From the NCBI GenBank assembly GCA_046329575.1, contig JAXLUJ010000008.1:62001-126000 (forward strand): DNA of 64,000 nucleotides. The letters run 5' to 3'. Below the pieces are notes generated by a model, which did not search any database, was not told the DNA's origin, and saw only the letters and a list, made by a program, of their open reading frames with translations. Origin of the DNA: UBA1941 sp046329575. GTDB lineage: Bacteria; Bacteroidota; Bacteroidia; Chitinophagales; LD1. The position numbers and the translations under genes were made by a program. This document shows positions 20,801 through 27,816 of this stretch, piece by piece (positions within the stretch are counted from its first letter, which is position 1; every line of letters begins with the position of its first letter).

Positions 20801-23800
20801 CATTAAATTCGCAGTATTCTTATTCTTATGATTTTTGTTGCTACTACAGGTATTTCCTTACAGCCTATTCTGCTTCACAACTCGAACGGCTACTGGGTTT
20901 GCACCCCGAATGCTCCGACCAAACCTGCGGTGAGATTATGCAGGACCCGGCTGAAATTGTAGAACTGATAAAATCATTTAAGCTGGATGCTCAGGATCCT
21001 GGTTTTACTAATCAGGTAACAGTTCTTTTAAATCAGAACTACGGTTACAATTATGATTTTTGCTGTTACTACCGATACCTGCTTACAAAATTCTCAGCTG
21101 AAGATCTGCAACAACTTCTGGGTTTGCATCCCGAGTGCCAATCGGGCGAACCATGCGGCCCAATCCAGCAATCACCTTCTGAATTAATTAAGATCATTAA
21201 GAAGATCAATCTTGATCCTCACGATCCGAATTTTACATCAGCATTAACTGCTGAATTAAATCAACATTTGTCCTACAATTATGATTTCTGTTGTTACTAT
21301 AAATATCTTTTGACCCAATACTCCGTTCAGGATTTGATTGATATTGTAGGTGACCATCCGGAATGTAACAATGCATGCGGCGAAATAAAAGTTAGCAAAG
21401 AAGACTTCATTACTGCGATTAAGAACAGCCACATTGATAAAAACGATCCGAATTTCACAACTTTGATTGCGGCTTATCTGAATCAGCAGTTTGGATACAC
21501 TTACGATTTCTGCTGTTATTTCCGCCATTTGGTTGATATCGCAGGTTATAACGATGCTGTCTTTTTCTTCGGCGAACATATCGAATGCCTTGATGCTCAA
21601 GATTGCGGTGTAATTGATGTTCCTTATCAGGATGTAGAAGCGCTGATCACACAATTCAATCAAAATAATTCCGTACTCGAGCCTAACTACACTCAGTTGT
21701 TAGCTTATTATCTCAACCAAAATCTGGGTTACCATTATAGTTTCTGTTGTTATTTCAATTTTATAAGCGATAACGACAATCAGCATCTGGAACAGCTTAT
21801 GGGCTCACATCCGGAATGCCAAATGAGCAATTGCACCTTGTGTGTGGATCTGCATGCTGCTTACAATAGCTTCGTTCAACAGTATGGCGAACCAACCCAG
21901 TTAGGCGCCGATGCTTTACTCATCTTCACTACCTACACCAATAATTATTTCAATACCAATTTGAGTTTCTATCAATGGTCGGGATTATTCCACATGTGTT
22001 TTGGCGATGCATTCCCTGATCTCAATCCGGCGCCATGTGGCAATCCGGTGAATGACTACAATAGTGTGGTGATTTATCCGCCTGCGGTGGCTAACAACGG
22101 CGATAACCAACTGTGCACACGGCCGATGTTTTACATTCCGCCTTCTACCTATGATTGTGTAGATAATCTCGAACAACTGGCCTATAACAATGCGCATTTT
22201 GCTTATCAAAGCTATCGCGATAGCATTGTTAATGATCTCATAGGAAAGATGTCCGGCTATTGTTTACAAACGCTGGAGGAATTGAAAATGAATTTCGAAC
22301 TGAAAGAATATCAGTACACCTTGTACTATTACGATCAGGCTGGAAATCTTGTAAAAACTGTTCCGCCTGCCGGAGTGCATTTATTGAATGCTACGCAAAT
22401 GGCGGCAGTGAAGGCAGCACGTAATTCCAACTCTTCTGCCATCACCGTACCTGCTGTTGATTATGAAACCCGCTATGCTTATAACACTTTAGAAAAGCCA
22501 GTGTATCAACACACACCTGATGGAGGTAAATCAGAATTCTGGTATGATCAGTTAGGAAGAATTGTGGTGAGCCAGAATGCCAAGCAGGCGGCTGCTACCA
22601 GCACCCAGTATTCTTTCACCACATATGATGCATTGGGTAGAATTCACCGTGCAGGTCAATTGGAAAATACCGGATTCTCGGCAGCCGTGGCCATTAATCC
22701 GATCTTATATGACGGTTGGTTGAATGGCGCTTCCAACTTTAAAGATGTGATGGAAACGCAATACGATATTCCGGTGCCCGGACAAACCTTTGCGCAAACT
22801 AATTTGCGTGGAAGGGTAGCCGCGGCTATGCATATTCCTACTTTGGCCAACTTTAGTAGTACTCCTGCGCCCGATGCCTTATCGCATTACAGTTATGATA
22901 TAGCCGGGAATGTGCAATTGTTGGTGCAACAACAGCCATTTGAAGGCACTACATTGCGCAACAAAACAATCAATTACGATTACGATCTGCTCAGCGGTAA
23001 AGTGAATGAAGTAGTGTATCAGCAAGATCAGGAAGATCAGTTCATTCATCAATATTTATACGACGCCAACAACCGCATCAGGAAAGTACTGACCAGTACC
23101 GACCGCATCCATTGGGAAGAAGAAGCCAAGTATATTTATTACAAGCATGGCCCGCTGGCGCGCACTGAAATTGGACGGAATCAAGTGCAAGGGGTGGACT
23201 ATGCCTATACGTTACAGGGTTGGCTGAAGGGCGTGAACAACAGCATGCTCGACAAGCAACTTGATATGGGCAAAGATGGTGTGCAACCATCTGCTTCACA
23301 GCCGCCGTTGTTTGCTGAAGATGCCTATGGTTTCTCGTTAGGGTATTTCAGTGGCGATTATAAGAGCATAAGTGGAAATGCCGTAGAGCCTGCGCTTTCA
23401 GGCTCCGGATTGGAGAGCAGTGCGAGTTTGTTCAACGGAAATATCCGTTACCAACAGCAGGCTATTACCGGCATCGAAAATGGCGCTACACAAGGGTTTG
23501 GTTATGCCTACGATCAGTTGAATCGTATTAAGAAGGCGAAGAATTACAACAATCTGGATGTACCTTCTAAAGCCTGGCAGGCCGGAGGACCAATCAGCGC
23601 TTATAATGAAGAATTTAGTTATGATGAAAACGGCAATATCATGCATTTGAAACGTGCCGGCATGCCATCGCAAACCGATATGGACGACATGGGCTATCAT
23701 TATAAAACCATTGGCAGCCAAAAAACCAACCAACTCGATTATGTAGATGATGCTGTGGCTTCAGCTAATTATCCAACTACCGGCGCAACAGTTATTCACG

Positions 23801-25416
23801 ATATCGATAATCAGAATCCGGTGAATTATGAGTATGACGAAATTGGCAATTTAAAGAAAGACCATGCCGAAGGATTGACCATTTCGTGGAATGTGCAAGG
23901 CAAGATCAGTGAGATTGTGAAAGGTTCATTACCTTTAGTAACACATATCCGTTATTACTACGATGCTATGGGCAATAGAATTCGCAAGGAAGTGATACCG
24001 CCGGTTTTTGCCGATAAGGTAATAACCAACTATGTGCGCGATGCCACAGGCAATATCATGGCCACGTATGAAACCAAAACCCTGCCATCCGGCCTTGGCA
24101 GCGGTGCAGGCGGTGGCGGTTCTACGTTCAGCCCAATGACCCATTTGCAGGACTGGGATATTTACGGAAACAGCCGCCTGGGAACGTTGAGTGGCAATAT
24201 TGGCATTTCTTACAACCCGCCAACAGCGCCCGATGTACTCACTTATTTGGAAGGCAAACGGCAGTATGAACTTACCAATCATTTAAGTAATGTTCTGGCC
24301 ACGATAAACGACCGCAAAACTGGAATAGATGCCAATAGCGATGGTTTGTGCGAGCGCTACACACCTACATTAGTGAGCGGCCAGATGTACTATGCCTTTG
24401 GCTCGCTAATGCCGGGAAGAACGGTGACCAGCGGAAAGTATCGCTTTGGGTTTAATGGGCAATTGAAAGACGACGATGTTACAGGGACTGGAAACATTTC
24501 AGATTTTAAATTTCGAGTTTGTGATTTGAGATTAGGTCGATTCTACTCTATTGATCCATTGAGTAAATCTTATCCATGGAATAGTTCATATGCATTTGCT
24601 GAAAACCGTGTAATTGATGGCATCGATTTGGAAGGTAAAGAGTGGCAGCCTGTAAATGCGCAAGGACAGAACGTCAGTCCTAGTTCCAATGAAATTGTTA
24701 GTTATACATGGGTTGGTTATGAAAAGCAAACTATTTGTGTTGAAAATTATGTTACTGTTGACGGCAAAGTGAGTAATGAAATGGTTACTCTTGTTGCTCC
24801 AATAGGAACTGTTGATGAGGCAGTTCTGCCAACCACTCAGAATATTGATGGTGTTCAACGTAACGGTGCCATGTGTTATAGTGTAAATAATGACTTGACG
24901 CCAAAATCGGAATTTTCGCCATTAACATCCACTATTGCCGACTATAATGGGTCTATGAGTACAACTGTTCAAGGCTTGGGTAATCGCAATACTGCCTCCG
25001 GAACCCTTAGTCTAACTGAGCATTACGAGAATGGTAAAAGCAAAAAAATGGGAGAATGGAATGCTTTATCAGGACCATGGCAGAATGGAGCAATCTATAA
25101 CGGAGGAGCAAGTATTGGAAAAGTTGTTAGCCCGACTGGGCTACCAGGAATGACAGTCGGCAATCAAGATTACGGCTTCCCGATAACACCGGATTGTATA
25201 GATCAAAGAGGCGGTTTTTATATTCATCCTGATGGAAATGTTTGTGGAACCGCTGGTTGCATCGGCATTGAAGGAGGGGCTGCTCAAGCTAGTTCATTTA
25301 GAGAAAAGATGTCCGCTGCTCAGGGTAAACAATCAACACCAGTTCGTCTTAACGTAGACATTCAAAACAACCCTAATGTTACCACTCAACAAAATACCAC
25401 CCACACAGGTGAATAG
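14836..25416 (+). CDS. giant Rhs polymorphic-toxin protein, 3526 aa
   Basis: Domain order read from sequence: signal peptide (1-24); beta-rich N-terminal region; a first YD-like part resembling DUF6443 (LPSVKYYDGSQRVRQE, YDHEGRPAMKVMPSP; ~330-590); a long Cys-containing region (~590-1370); three degenerate Cys modules (1378-1590); a Lys-rich linker; a tandem array of ten ~75-aa Cys modules (1660-2395); YD repeats (~2480-3230); the Rhs core signature RLGRFYSIDPLSK followed by YAFAENRVIDGIDLEG (3232-3262); and a variable tip (3263-3526). Rhs proteins form a beta-cocoon that holds and releases the C-terminal toxin. The next gene overlaps the 3' end by 41 bp, as immunity genes often do. The last ~800 bp are more AT-rich than the rest, as expected for an exchanged toxin cassette. 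Confidence 0.93.
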   Translation: MKKWNIILQLLFWSIAFSGSATASTRDEYVASITGANFQIYPGSGSAGVSGVYDPIHWGGNYGATVVQDNLLRTQVEFSIDNGAGIPLNNPFSCKVSLLVYYVSTGSGITSESYDLELNYDPNTQNTSAFKTIKVKDGSFAVFTSITNIIFNGPAYSQRPDVFRIDSRVIVDRDYVFNCNGSPGSISISQNPSIHENEVTIAPVAGADEYDVEWVFFDAQSYTATQIFSGINYGDFFRNNATRVTLKSTDLLTYKQPFFYPNGIALYRYRAAHYTPDHIREVTKWQPADNTLPSLYSPLALGGTNVPDMNWQYELHLSEGGKTLPSVKYYDGSQRVRQEVSRSSSDEMTVVGQTIYDHEGRPAMKVMPSPTYIKPLSYYSGFSLNGSGQPYSAQDFDVDPCEIDPPAMQQNNPNNYGSAWYYSDFNTHKNTKPDAFIPDADGYPYTITEFTPDATGRVKRQGGAGEELRFGGQHVTQNYYGKPTQEELDLMFGNEVGYAEHYSKNAVKDANGQVSVTYQDAHGRTIATALAGTPPSNLEALSNYPAAATPVTSDILNDPQLADGNSLTSSYDFIVTSAGDRTFDYKLEPKSFTPPCPANSDLCFECLYDVTITVTDDCGNTFNSGQPFVQTFHNYTITDLLPDGYDYDSSCARPDHGIDPPGFTLNLPVGHYNITKKLSVPRQVADEYAQIWLRNNTCAKTFQSFLDEATAQLDFGMCNLTCAQCSTRVNNPNYKTDLATRIFTAGGVTQAEANEQAELMYQKAKERCDMLCGTTSGCMGMYEMMLGDVSPGGQYCKYATNTTTHENIADPNDVHPHASDASGNPILLPNILANIGTNYPPLKKYSDVPAAEYQDDQGHQDFVYSDQLQQMVSPNQLSVDEFVKKFRSSWAKALVKYHPEYPYYEYCLSQSASDAFDREFMQTESYADALAHGYLNPLNVTPITSPNVVNVGAGGNPGAAPIDPLFAASTSTLGLMKARGNMLNNDVFRDDNYDLVSVSIWDMAYMLAMGNKIAQEPHPTGATYNNHFGEPSCTADLDQQWKVFRSLYMQLKQRYYNQFRAVALVNANHELNTTIGDGVSGQYGNINYPSVVICGSTFTNWLAPQYMDATGYNHVIRASATGIPDVYNTVSSGSCSITKLLYNVYFNRQPRVPNEAQISQLSNVPGVNTTNPPITTASQGQAAASAANTTMQQQNESACEGYASRWIELIKREDRCGLFSTGDETQLKKVFVAICKSGVNANPSKMSTTTPNNTGVLVDGVMYYSFQDAIEKILHVTSTDVRCNAYWITYPSPYGVPDRPLSDQVMAFHNDCVCDRLQYFKQKHQLSGSSQTFAQWLNVNYHTTLTEQDAGILDQLCTTQTACFNVDHPITVPDVLSCDRCHNCEEVTRKLIDFYAIFPSPPGGALGDDMTNSDYRLLMEAYLNQQLGMNMTFDEYRTFLNGCSNSSDVTDILTNGVTVNSQPGCTPTATCTAIKAAVEAIKLTQPSIHSEALAALLNQQLNWNVTYNDYLAIMRGCYSQSDLNALFGFVIIDGPSCTALNFVLDWANRCTPENGGGDHSDLTGLLNYMFGLQWSYNDYIAYQLNCNAPASQRLASNKKSKEATASVNLLQKTDLQPQFKKYDGAFLKVRDQATVKNLVRTNKSGKPLGIESGCNVTQTCGQIWSFVQNFNATTPPGSPNYFTLVAAALNAEFGNNFNACCYFDFMVSCDGMNHALELFGSVPDCSAATNCGSITQSAIQIRDYLVTLQLNPGDSSYEHEVETALNQHFGYNYNFCCYYNYLEANLNHGQLLEIMGEHNCPDSAGCGPITKTAEELISMIMQSSISLNDPSFSDKVRDFLNQQLGYNYTFCCYYNYVEQSMGHAFAVSHLGEHPECTPSNCGPISVTPEEILVYIKQKGTDIHSPTFETDLTNALNQNYQYNYDFCCYYNYLLTHYAANDIAEWLGLHPECSATDCGEIKENVKDLLRFIKQLQLDQNAPDFTTQVSQALNSQYSYSYDFCCYYRYFLTAYSASQLERLLGLHPECSDQTCGEIMQDPAEIVELIKSFKLDAQDPGFTNQVTVLLNQNYGYNYDFCCYYRYLLTKFSAEDLQQLLGLHPECQSGEPCGPIQQSPSELIKIIKKINLDPHDPNFTSALTAELNQHLSYNYDFCCYYKYLLTQYSVQDLIDIVGDHPECNNACGEIKVSKEDFITAIKNSHIDKNDPNFTTLIAAYLNQQFGYTYDFCCYFRHLVDIAGYNDAVFFFGEHIECLDAQDCGVIDVPYQDVEALITQFNQNNSVLEPNYTQLLAYYLNQNLGYHYSFCCYFNFISDNDNQHLEQLMGSHPECQMSNCTLCVDLHAAYNSFVQQYGEPTQLGADALLIFTTYTNNYFNTNLSFYQWSGLFHMCFGDAFPDLNPAPCGNPVNDYNSVVIYPPAVANNGDNQLCTRPMFYIPPSTYDCVDNLEQLAYNNAHFAYQSYRDSIVNDLIGKMSGYCLQTLEELKMNFELKEYQYTLYYYDQAGNLVKTVPPAGVHLLNATQMAAVKAARNSNSSAITVPAVDYETRYAYNTLEKPVYQHTPDGGKSEFWYDQLGRIVVSQNAKQAAATSTQYSFTTYDALGRIHRAGQLENTGFSAAVAINPILYDGWLNGASNFKDVMETQYDIPVPGQTFAQTNLRGRVAAAMHIPTLANFSSTPAPDALSHYSYDIAGNVQLLVQQQPFEGTTLRNKTINYDYDLLSGKVNEVVYQQDQEDQFIHQYLYDANNRIRKVLTSTDRIHWEEEAKYIYYKHGPLARTEIGRNQVQGVDYAYTLQGWLKGVNNSMLDKQLDMGKDGVQPSASQPPLFAEDAYGFSLGYFSGDYKSISGNAVEPALSGSGLESSASLFNGNIRYQQQAITGIENGATQGFGYAYDQLNRIKKAKNYNNLDVPSKAWQAGGPISAYNEEFSYDENGNIMHLKRAGMPSQTDMDDMGYHYKTIGSQKTNQLDYVDDAVASANYPTTGATVIHDIDNQNPVNYEYDEIGNLKKDHAEGLTISWNVQGKISEIVKGSLPLVTHIRYYYDAMGNRIRKEVIPPVFADKVITNYVRDATGNIMATYETKTLPSGLGSGAGGGGSTFSPMTHLQDWDIYGNSRLGTLSGNIGISYNPPTAPDVLTYLEGKRQYELTNHLSNVLATINDRKTGIDANSDGLCERYTPTLVSGQMYYAFGSLMPGRTVTSGKYRFGFNGQLKDDDVTGTGNISDFKFRVCDLRLGRFYSIDPLSKSYPWNSSYAFAENRVIDGIDLEGKEWQPVNAQGQNVSPSSNEIVSYTWVGYEKQTICVENYVTVDGKVSNEMVTLVAPIGTVDEAVLPTTQNIDGVQRNGAMCYSVNNDLTPKSEFSPLTSTIADYNGSMSTTVQGLGNRNTASGTLSLTEHYENGKSKKMGEWNALSGPWQNGAIYNGGASIGKVVSPTGLPGMTVGNQDYGFPITPDCIDQRGGFYIHPDGNVCGTAGCIGIEGGAAQASSFREKMSAAQGKQSTPVRLNVDIQNNPNVTTQQNTTHTGE
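18967..19593 (+). repeat. three degenerate Cys modules inside the Rhs giant
   Basis: Within the 3526-aa protein (residues ~1378-1586) three segments share the core of the later tandem modules: each begins near a Cys (at 18985, 19246 and 19444) and contains LNQQLGMNMTFDEY, LNQQLNWNVTYNDY or LNYMFGLQWSYNDY. They lack the CC pair that marks the main array and have uneven spacing (87 and 66 residues between starts). They look like older, diverged members of the same repeat family. Confidence 0.7.
19813..22040 (+). repeat. coding tandem array of ~75-aa four-Cys modules
   Basis: Ten consecutive modules in the Rhs giant. Each starts at a Cys-Gly (DNA positions 19813, 20026, 20251, 20476, 20701, 20926, 21154, 21376, 21604 and, as Cys-Thr, 21832), giving periods of 71-76 residues, mostly 75. 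The shared pattern is C-G-x-I, an amphipathic helix with acidic and Ile/Leu residues, a DPxFT-like turn, LNQ, then YNYDFCCYYxYL, a second helix, and GxHPEC. Each full unit therefore carries four Cys. Nine units keep the CC pair; the last replaces it with YQWSGLF. The DNA units have diverged, so the array is old rather than a fresh amplification. Confidence 0.9.
24640..25416 (+). other. C-terminal toxin tip of the Rhs giant (L,D-transpeptidase-like motif)
   Basis: After the Rhs core signature the sequence changes character and becomes more AT-rich. Near the end the protein reads GGFYIHPDGNVCGTAGCIGI: His3464, Cys3470 and Cys3475 in an H-P-D-G ... G-T-x-G-C-I arrangement. A His followed about ten residues later by a GC(I) Cys is the catalytic pattern of YkuD-like and Tlde1/DUF2778-like domains, which act on peptidoglycan stem peptides. 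An upstream WNALSGPW ... GASIG stretch also fits the start of such a domain. Assignment is by motif only; a structural protein with a similar motif is possible. Confidence 0.5.
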
Positions 25417-26017
25417 ATATATCTATATAATTGGATTACTATTAATTGGAGTTTATAGTGAAAAATCCAAAGGCGAATTATTGCCATTTGATAAATTGAA
25501 ATCGATTATACAACCAGATACGGCAATTAACTGTTTTGTATTGAATAATGTTAATTTATTTAATATTAAATCATCCTGTCTATCTCCAAAAGAGATTAAC
25601 GAGTTTAGGTATCGAACAGGATATTTCGTTGTTGTGTTATATAATAAAAAAAGTAATCAAAAGCTCACACTTATTCGCGGGGCGGGGAGTGTGCCTTTTC
25701 AGTTTACAAAGCTTATATTAGAAGAATGTTGTTTGCGGAAAAACGAAGATGTAATATATACAAATCTAAATTTCATAACTTCTTCAGGTTTGAGTTTAGG
25801 TCTTTCACAAGAACATTTGAATGACGCAATTCGGAAAATGAATTTATCGGACCGCACAACGCATTTTCAAAATGCTAATGATTATCGAGAAGTTGTAGAA
25901 ATAACAACTGGAGAAGATGATGGGTTTCTTGATAGATGGAATTTTCCTCTCTATAAAGCGACATATGAAATTAAAAACAAACGCATCTCGAAAATAATTT
26001 TGGAATTACAAGATTAA
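25376..26017 (+). CDS. candidate immunity protein for the Rhs toxin tip
   Basis: A 213-aa protein overlapping the last 41 bp of the Rhs giant in another frame, the usual arrangement for a toxin and its immunity gene. After about 13 residues the N-terminus has a hydrophobic run (YIYIIGLLLIGVYS) that can act as a signal or membrane anchor, placing the rest in the periplasm. This fits a toxin that attacks the cell wall. The body is mixed alpha/beta, AT-rich in DNA, and does not match a family I know. The only ATG that gives the full hydrophobic segment is at 25376. The immunity role is inferred from position and topology. Confidence 0.75.
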   Translation: MLPLNKIPPTQVNRYIYIIGLLLIGVYSEKSKGELLPFDKLKSIIQPDTAINCFVLNNVNLFNIKSSCLSPKEINEFRYRTGYFVVVLYNKKSNQKLTLIRGAGSVPFQFTKLILEECCLRKNEDVIYTNLNFITSSGLSLGLSQEHLNDAIRKMNLSDRTTHFQNANDYREVVEITTGEDDGFLDRWNFPLYKATYEIKNKRISKIILELQD

Positions 26018-26021
26018 CTAA

Positions 26022-26330
26022 ATATCCATAGAAGCTACATCATGTTTAACTTCGGTTTACGATAGCTTTAGGCAAAACACAATTTCTCATTTGCAATATG
26101 ACACTAATGATAAAGCTAAGCTGGTAAGGAGCATTTGTGAATTTTCCTGCCATGTTTACGATTACCGTGCTGATGGATCTTTGGCAGATGAAGGCACCTT
26201 GCTTTTTGATGATTGGCCTGATTGGGAAACCATTCGATATGGTGTCTGGAGATTTTATAATGAAAATGGGAATATTATAAAGCAAATAGATTATAAAGAT
26301 CGGTACTTGCTTGATGAAAATGATTACTGA
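26022..26330 (+). pseudogene. remnant of a MORN/YwqK-like gene
   Basis: The frame is open from 26022 to the stop at 26330 but has no ATG; the first usable codon is TTG at 26091. The C-terminal part reads GVWRFYNENGNIIKQIDYKD, the repeat type found in YwqK/MORN-like proteins that often act as immunity or antitoxin partners. With no proper start and only one clear repeat it looks like the 3' end of a gene whose front was lost, probably during exchange of toxin cassettes. The DNA is AT-rich like the gene before it. It could instead be expressed from TTG as a 79-aa protein. Confidence 0.5.
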
Positions 26331-26458
26331 AAAGTCCCCGCAATTTTATGATAGTAACCTCATCTTAGCAAGTTGACCTACTTCTCAACTGTATCATTCC
26401 GCCAACAACATCTCCCGCCAATTTTGGCATTTAACTTGCGATACGGCATTTTTTGAGA

Positions 26459-26917
26459 ATGAATAAAATTTTGATTCTGTTCAGCAACCACCTAACGTTT
26501 CAACAACGGCTCATGCAGTGTGCCTACGGGTTTGTTACTTTGCTTGTTGTAATCATCTTGTTTTTAGCTATAGTTAATAACTGGCTGATTTCACTTTTGG
26601 GAGGATGCTTTTGGATGTTTGCACTGATATGGTCCCTAATAGATCGAACTCGATTCTATATTACCTACCTGGCTGTTGAAGATGAAAGTGTCACTTTGTA
26701 CTATAGAAATTTTAATGAGTTGATTAAAATCGAACGTGTTCCTTTATCAGGGTTTAAATTGCGCCTTTCGGCGAAATGGTACGACAATTTCGGCGGACTG
26801 ACATTGGAATTGTATCTGAATAATAAATTTATCTTGAGTCAGGATAGGATAGGTGATTGGGACAATGAGTCAATTAGGAGTGTTTATCACCAATTAAAGT
26901 TGTTGAAAAAGGAATAA
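26459..26917 (+). CDS. small membrane protein downstream of Rhs locus
   Basis: A 152-aa protein. ATG at 26459 is preferred over an in-frame TTG two codons earlier. Two hydrophobic segments (about residues 23-41 and 45-60) form a membrane hairpin, followed by a soluble domain of ~90 residues with FYITYLAVEDESVTLYYRNF and WYDNFGGLTLELYLNN, reminiscent of PH-like domains in small bacterial membrane proteins. It is AT-rich and lies just after the immunity remnants, so it may be an orphan immunity gene against a membrane- or wall-acting toxin. That role is inference. Confidence 0.7.
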   Translation: MNKILILFSNHLTFQQRLMQCAYGFVTLLVVIILFLAIVNNWLISLLGGCFWMFALIWSLIDRTRFYITYLAVEDESVTLYYRNFNELIKIERVPLSGFKLRLSAKWYDNFGGLTLELYLNNKFILSQDRIGDWDNESIRSVYHQLKLLKKE

Positions 26918-27200
26918 GTACCTGCTGCTATTTACTTAGGCGCAGCCTATTGCAAATGCAAATCTTGAAACGGGTTTATTCCTTCCGCTCGCACGAGTAT
27001 TGCGATAGCATCTCGTGCGTAAGAGCGGATGCGGTTTGCAAACGCATTATTGGGTAAGCCAGATCCCCTTACTCCCATGATTTTGCTTCGCAAAACACAC
27101 AGGAGACGGGGCAATAGACACCTTAAAGTATGATCAATTTTGTGGTTTTGTCTCATGGTGGTTTTTTGGTGAGGAAAAACGCACTACCGCCAGGCATTGC

Positions 27201-27310
27201 GTGAGCGGGCGATAGGGCGCGAGCAACGCGAGCGGTGCGAAGGAGGAACGACTGAGCACGGGAGGCGAAGCCGTACCCCGTAAGCACGCGACCCGAAACC
27301 CGCAGCACGG
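27201..27310. repeat. dispersed repeat family B, copy 1
   Basis: GC-rich block whose core 27230-27261 is an exact 32-bp match to 42346-42377 (it includes GTGCGAAGGAGGAACGACTG). Similarity continues more weakly on both sides (GCGAAGC..ACCC.GTA). No shared reading frame. Such GC-rich words occur as intergenic repeats in Bacteroidota, but I cannot name the family. Confidence 0.7.
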
Positions 27311-27361
27311 CTTGTTTTGAACGAATCACTGTTCTTTTGCTGCGGGGTGAGGGGCACGCCA

Positions 27362-27411
27362 TGGTTAGTGTGGTTAGTGTGGTTGGTGTAGTGGGTGTGG
27401 TGAGTGTAGTA
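27362..27411 (+). repeat. TGGTTAGTG-type minisatellite
   Basis: About five and a half imperfect copies of a 9-bp unit (TGGTTAGTG, TGGTTAGTG, TGGTTGGTG, then TAGTGGGTG, TGGTGAGTG, TAGTAAG). Nothing suggests coding. Confidence 0.75.
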
Positions 27412-27607
27412 AGTTGCCTTGGGTCTTGCCATTTGTAACTTTGATGTGTATCCGTGAATAGGTGTATTCGTGGTGGATGCGCCAGGAACTTGCAATTTTC
27501 AATTTGAAACTTTCCATGTTTTGTTGAATGCAATGCATCTCGTTCTCATTTTATTTGTACCTAATCCGAATCAGTAATGCTGTTTCCGAAATTCATTATC
27601 CAAAGCG

Positions 27608-27777
27608 CCTTCCATCTTGCGTCTTGTGCCTTGCATCTTGCATCTGAAAAGTGTATCCGTGTATTGGTGTGTTGGCTATTCGCTCATGGCTCATGGCTCA
27701 TGGCTCGCAGCTCGCATCTTGCATCTTGCATCTTGTGTCTTGCATCTTGCGTCTTGTGTCTTGCGTCTTGCATCTTC
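27608..27777 (+). repeat. heptanucleotide satellite (CATCTTG/CGTCTTG)n
   Basis: Two blocks of 7-bp units, CATCTTG, CGTCTTG and TGTCTTG (27608-27645 and 27714-27777), separated by a TATCCGTGTATTGGTGTG stretch and by a CTCATGG heptamer run. The satellite ends 40 bp before the hydrolase ATG and stays open in frame with it, so changes in copy number could alter an extended N-terminus or the spacing to a promoter. A reverse-oriented relative lies at 35080-35120. Confidence 0.85.
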
Positions 27778-27816
27778 CCCTTCCTCTCAAACCAATTTCT
27801 TCTTACTTTCCTCCTG

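Larger units (their letters stand above)
26918..27816. other. repeat-rich intergenic region
   Basis: No gene is supported here, although several frames stay open through repeats. It contains family B (27201-27310), a GTGGTTAGT-type minisatellite (27362-27411), a stretch at 27435-27520 similar to 2345-2430, and the CATCTTG satellite (27608-27777) just before the hydrolase start. Confidence 0.6.

Noticed and set aside
7457..25416. Frameshifted single giant split into two
   Set aside because: The two giants have separate signal peptides and a whole gene with its own signal peptide lies between them, so this is a true two-protein arrangement.
27153..27533. Minus-strand frames of 100-126 residues across 27153-27533
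   Set aside because: They consist of the TGGTTAGTG minisatellite and family B repeat read in reverse (runs of TTPTTPTTL); no homologous-looking domain.
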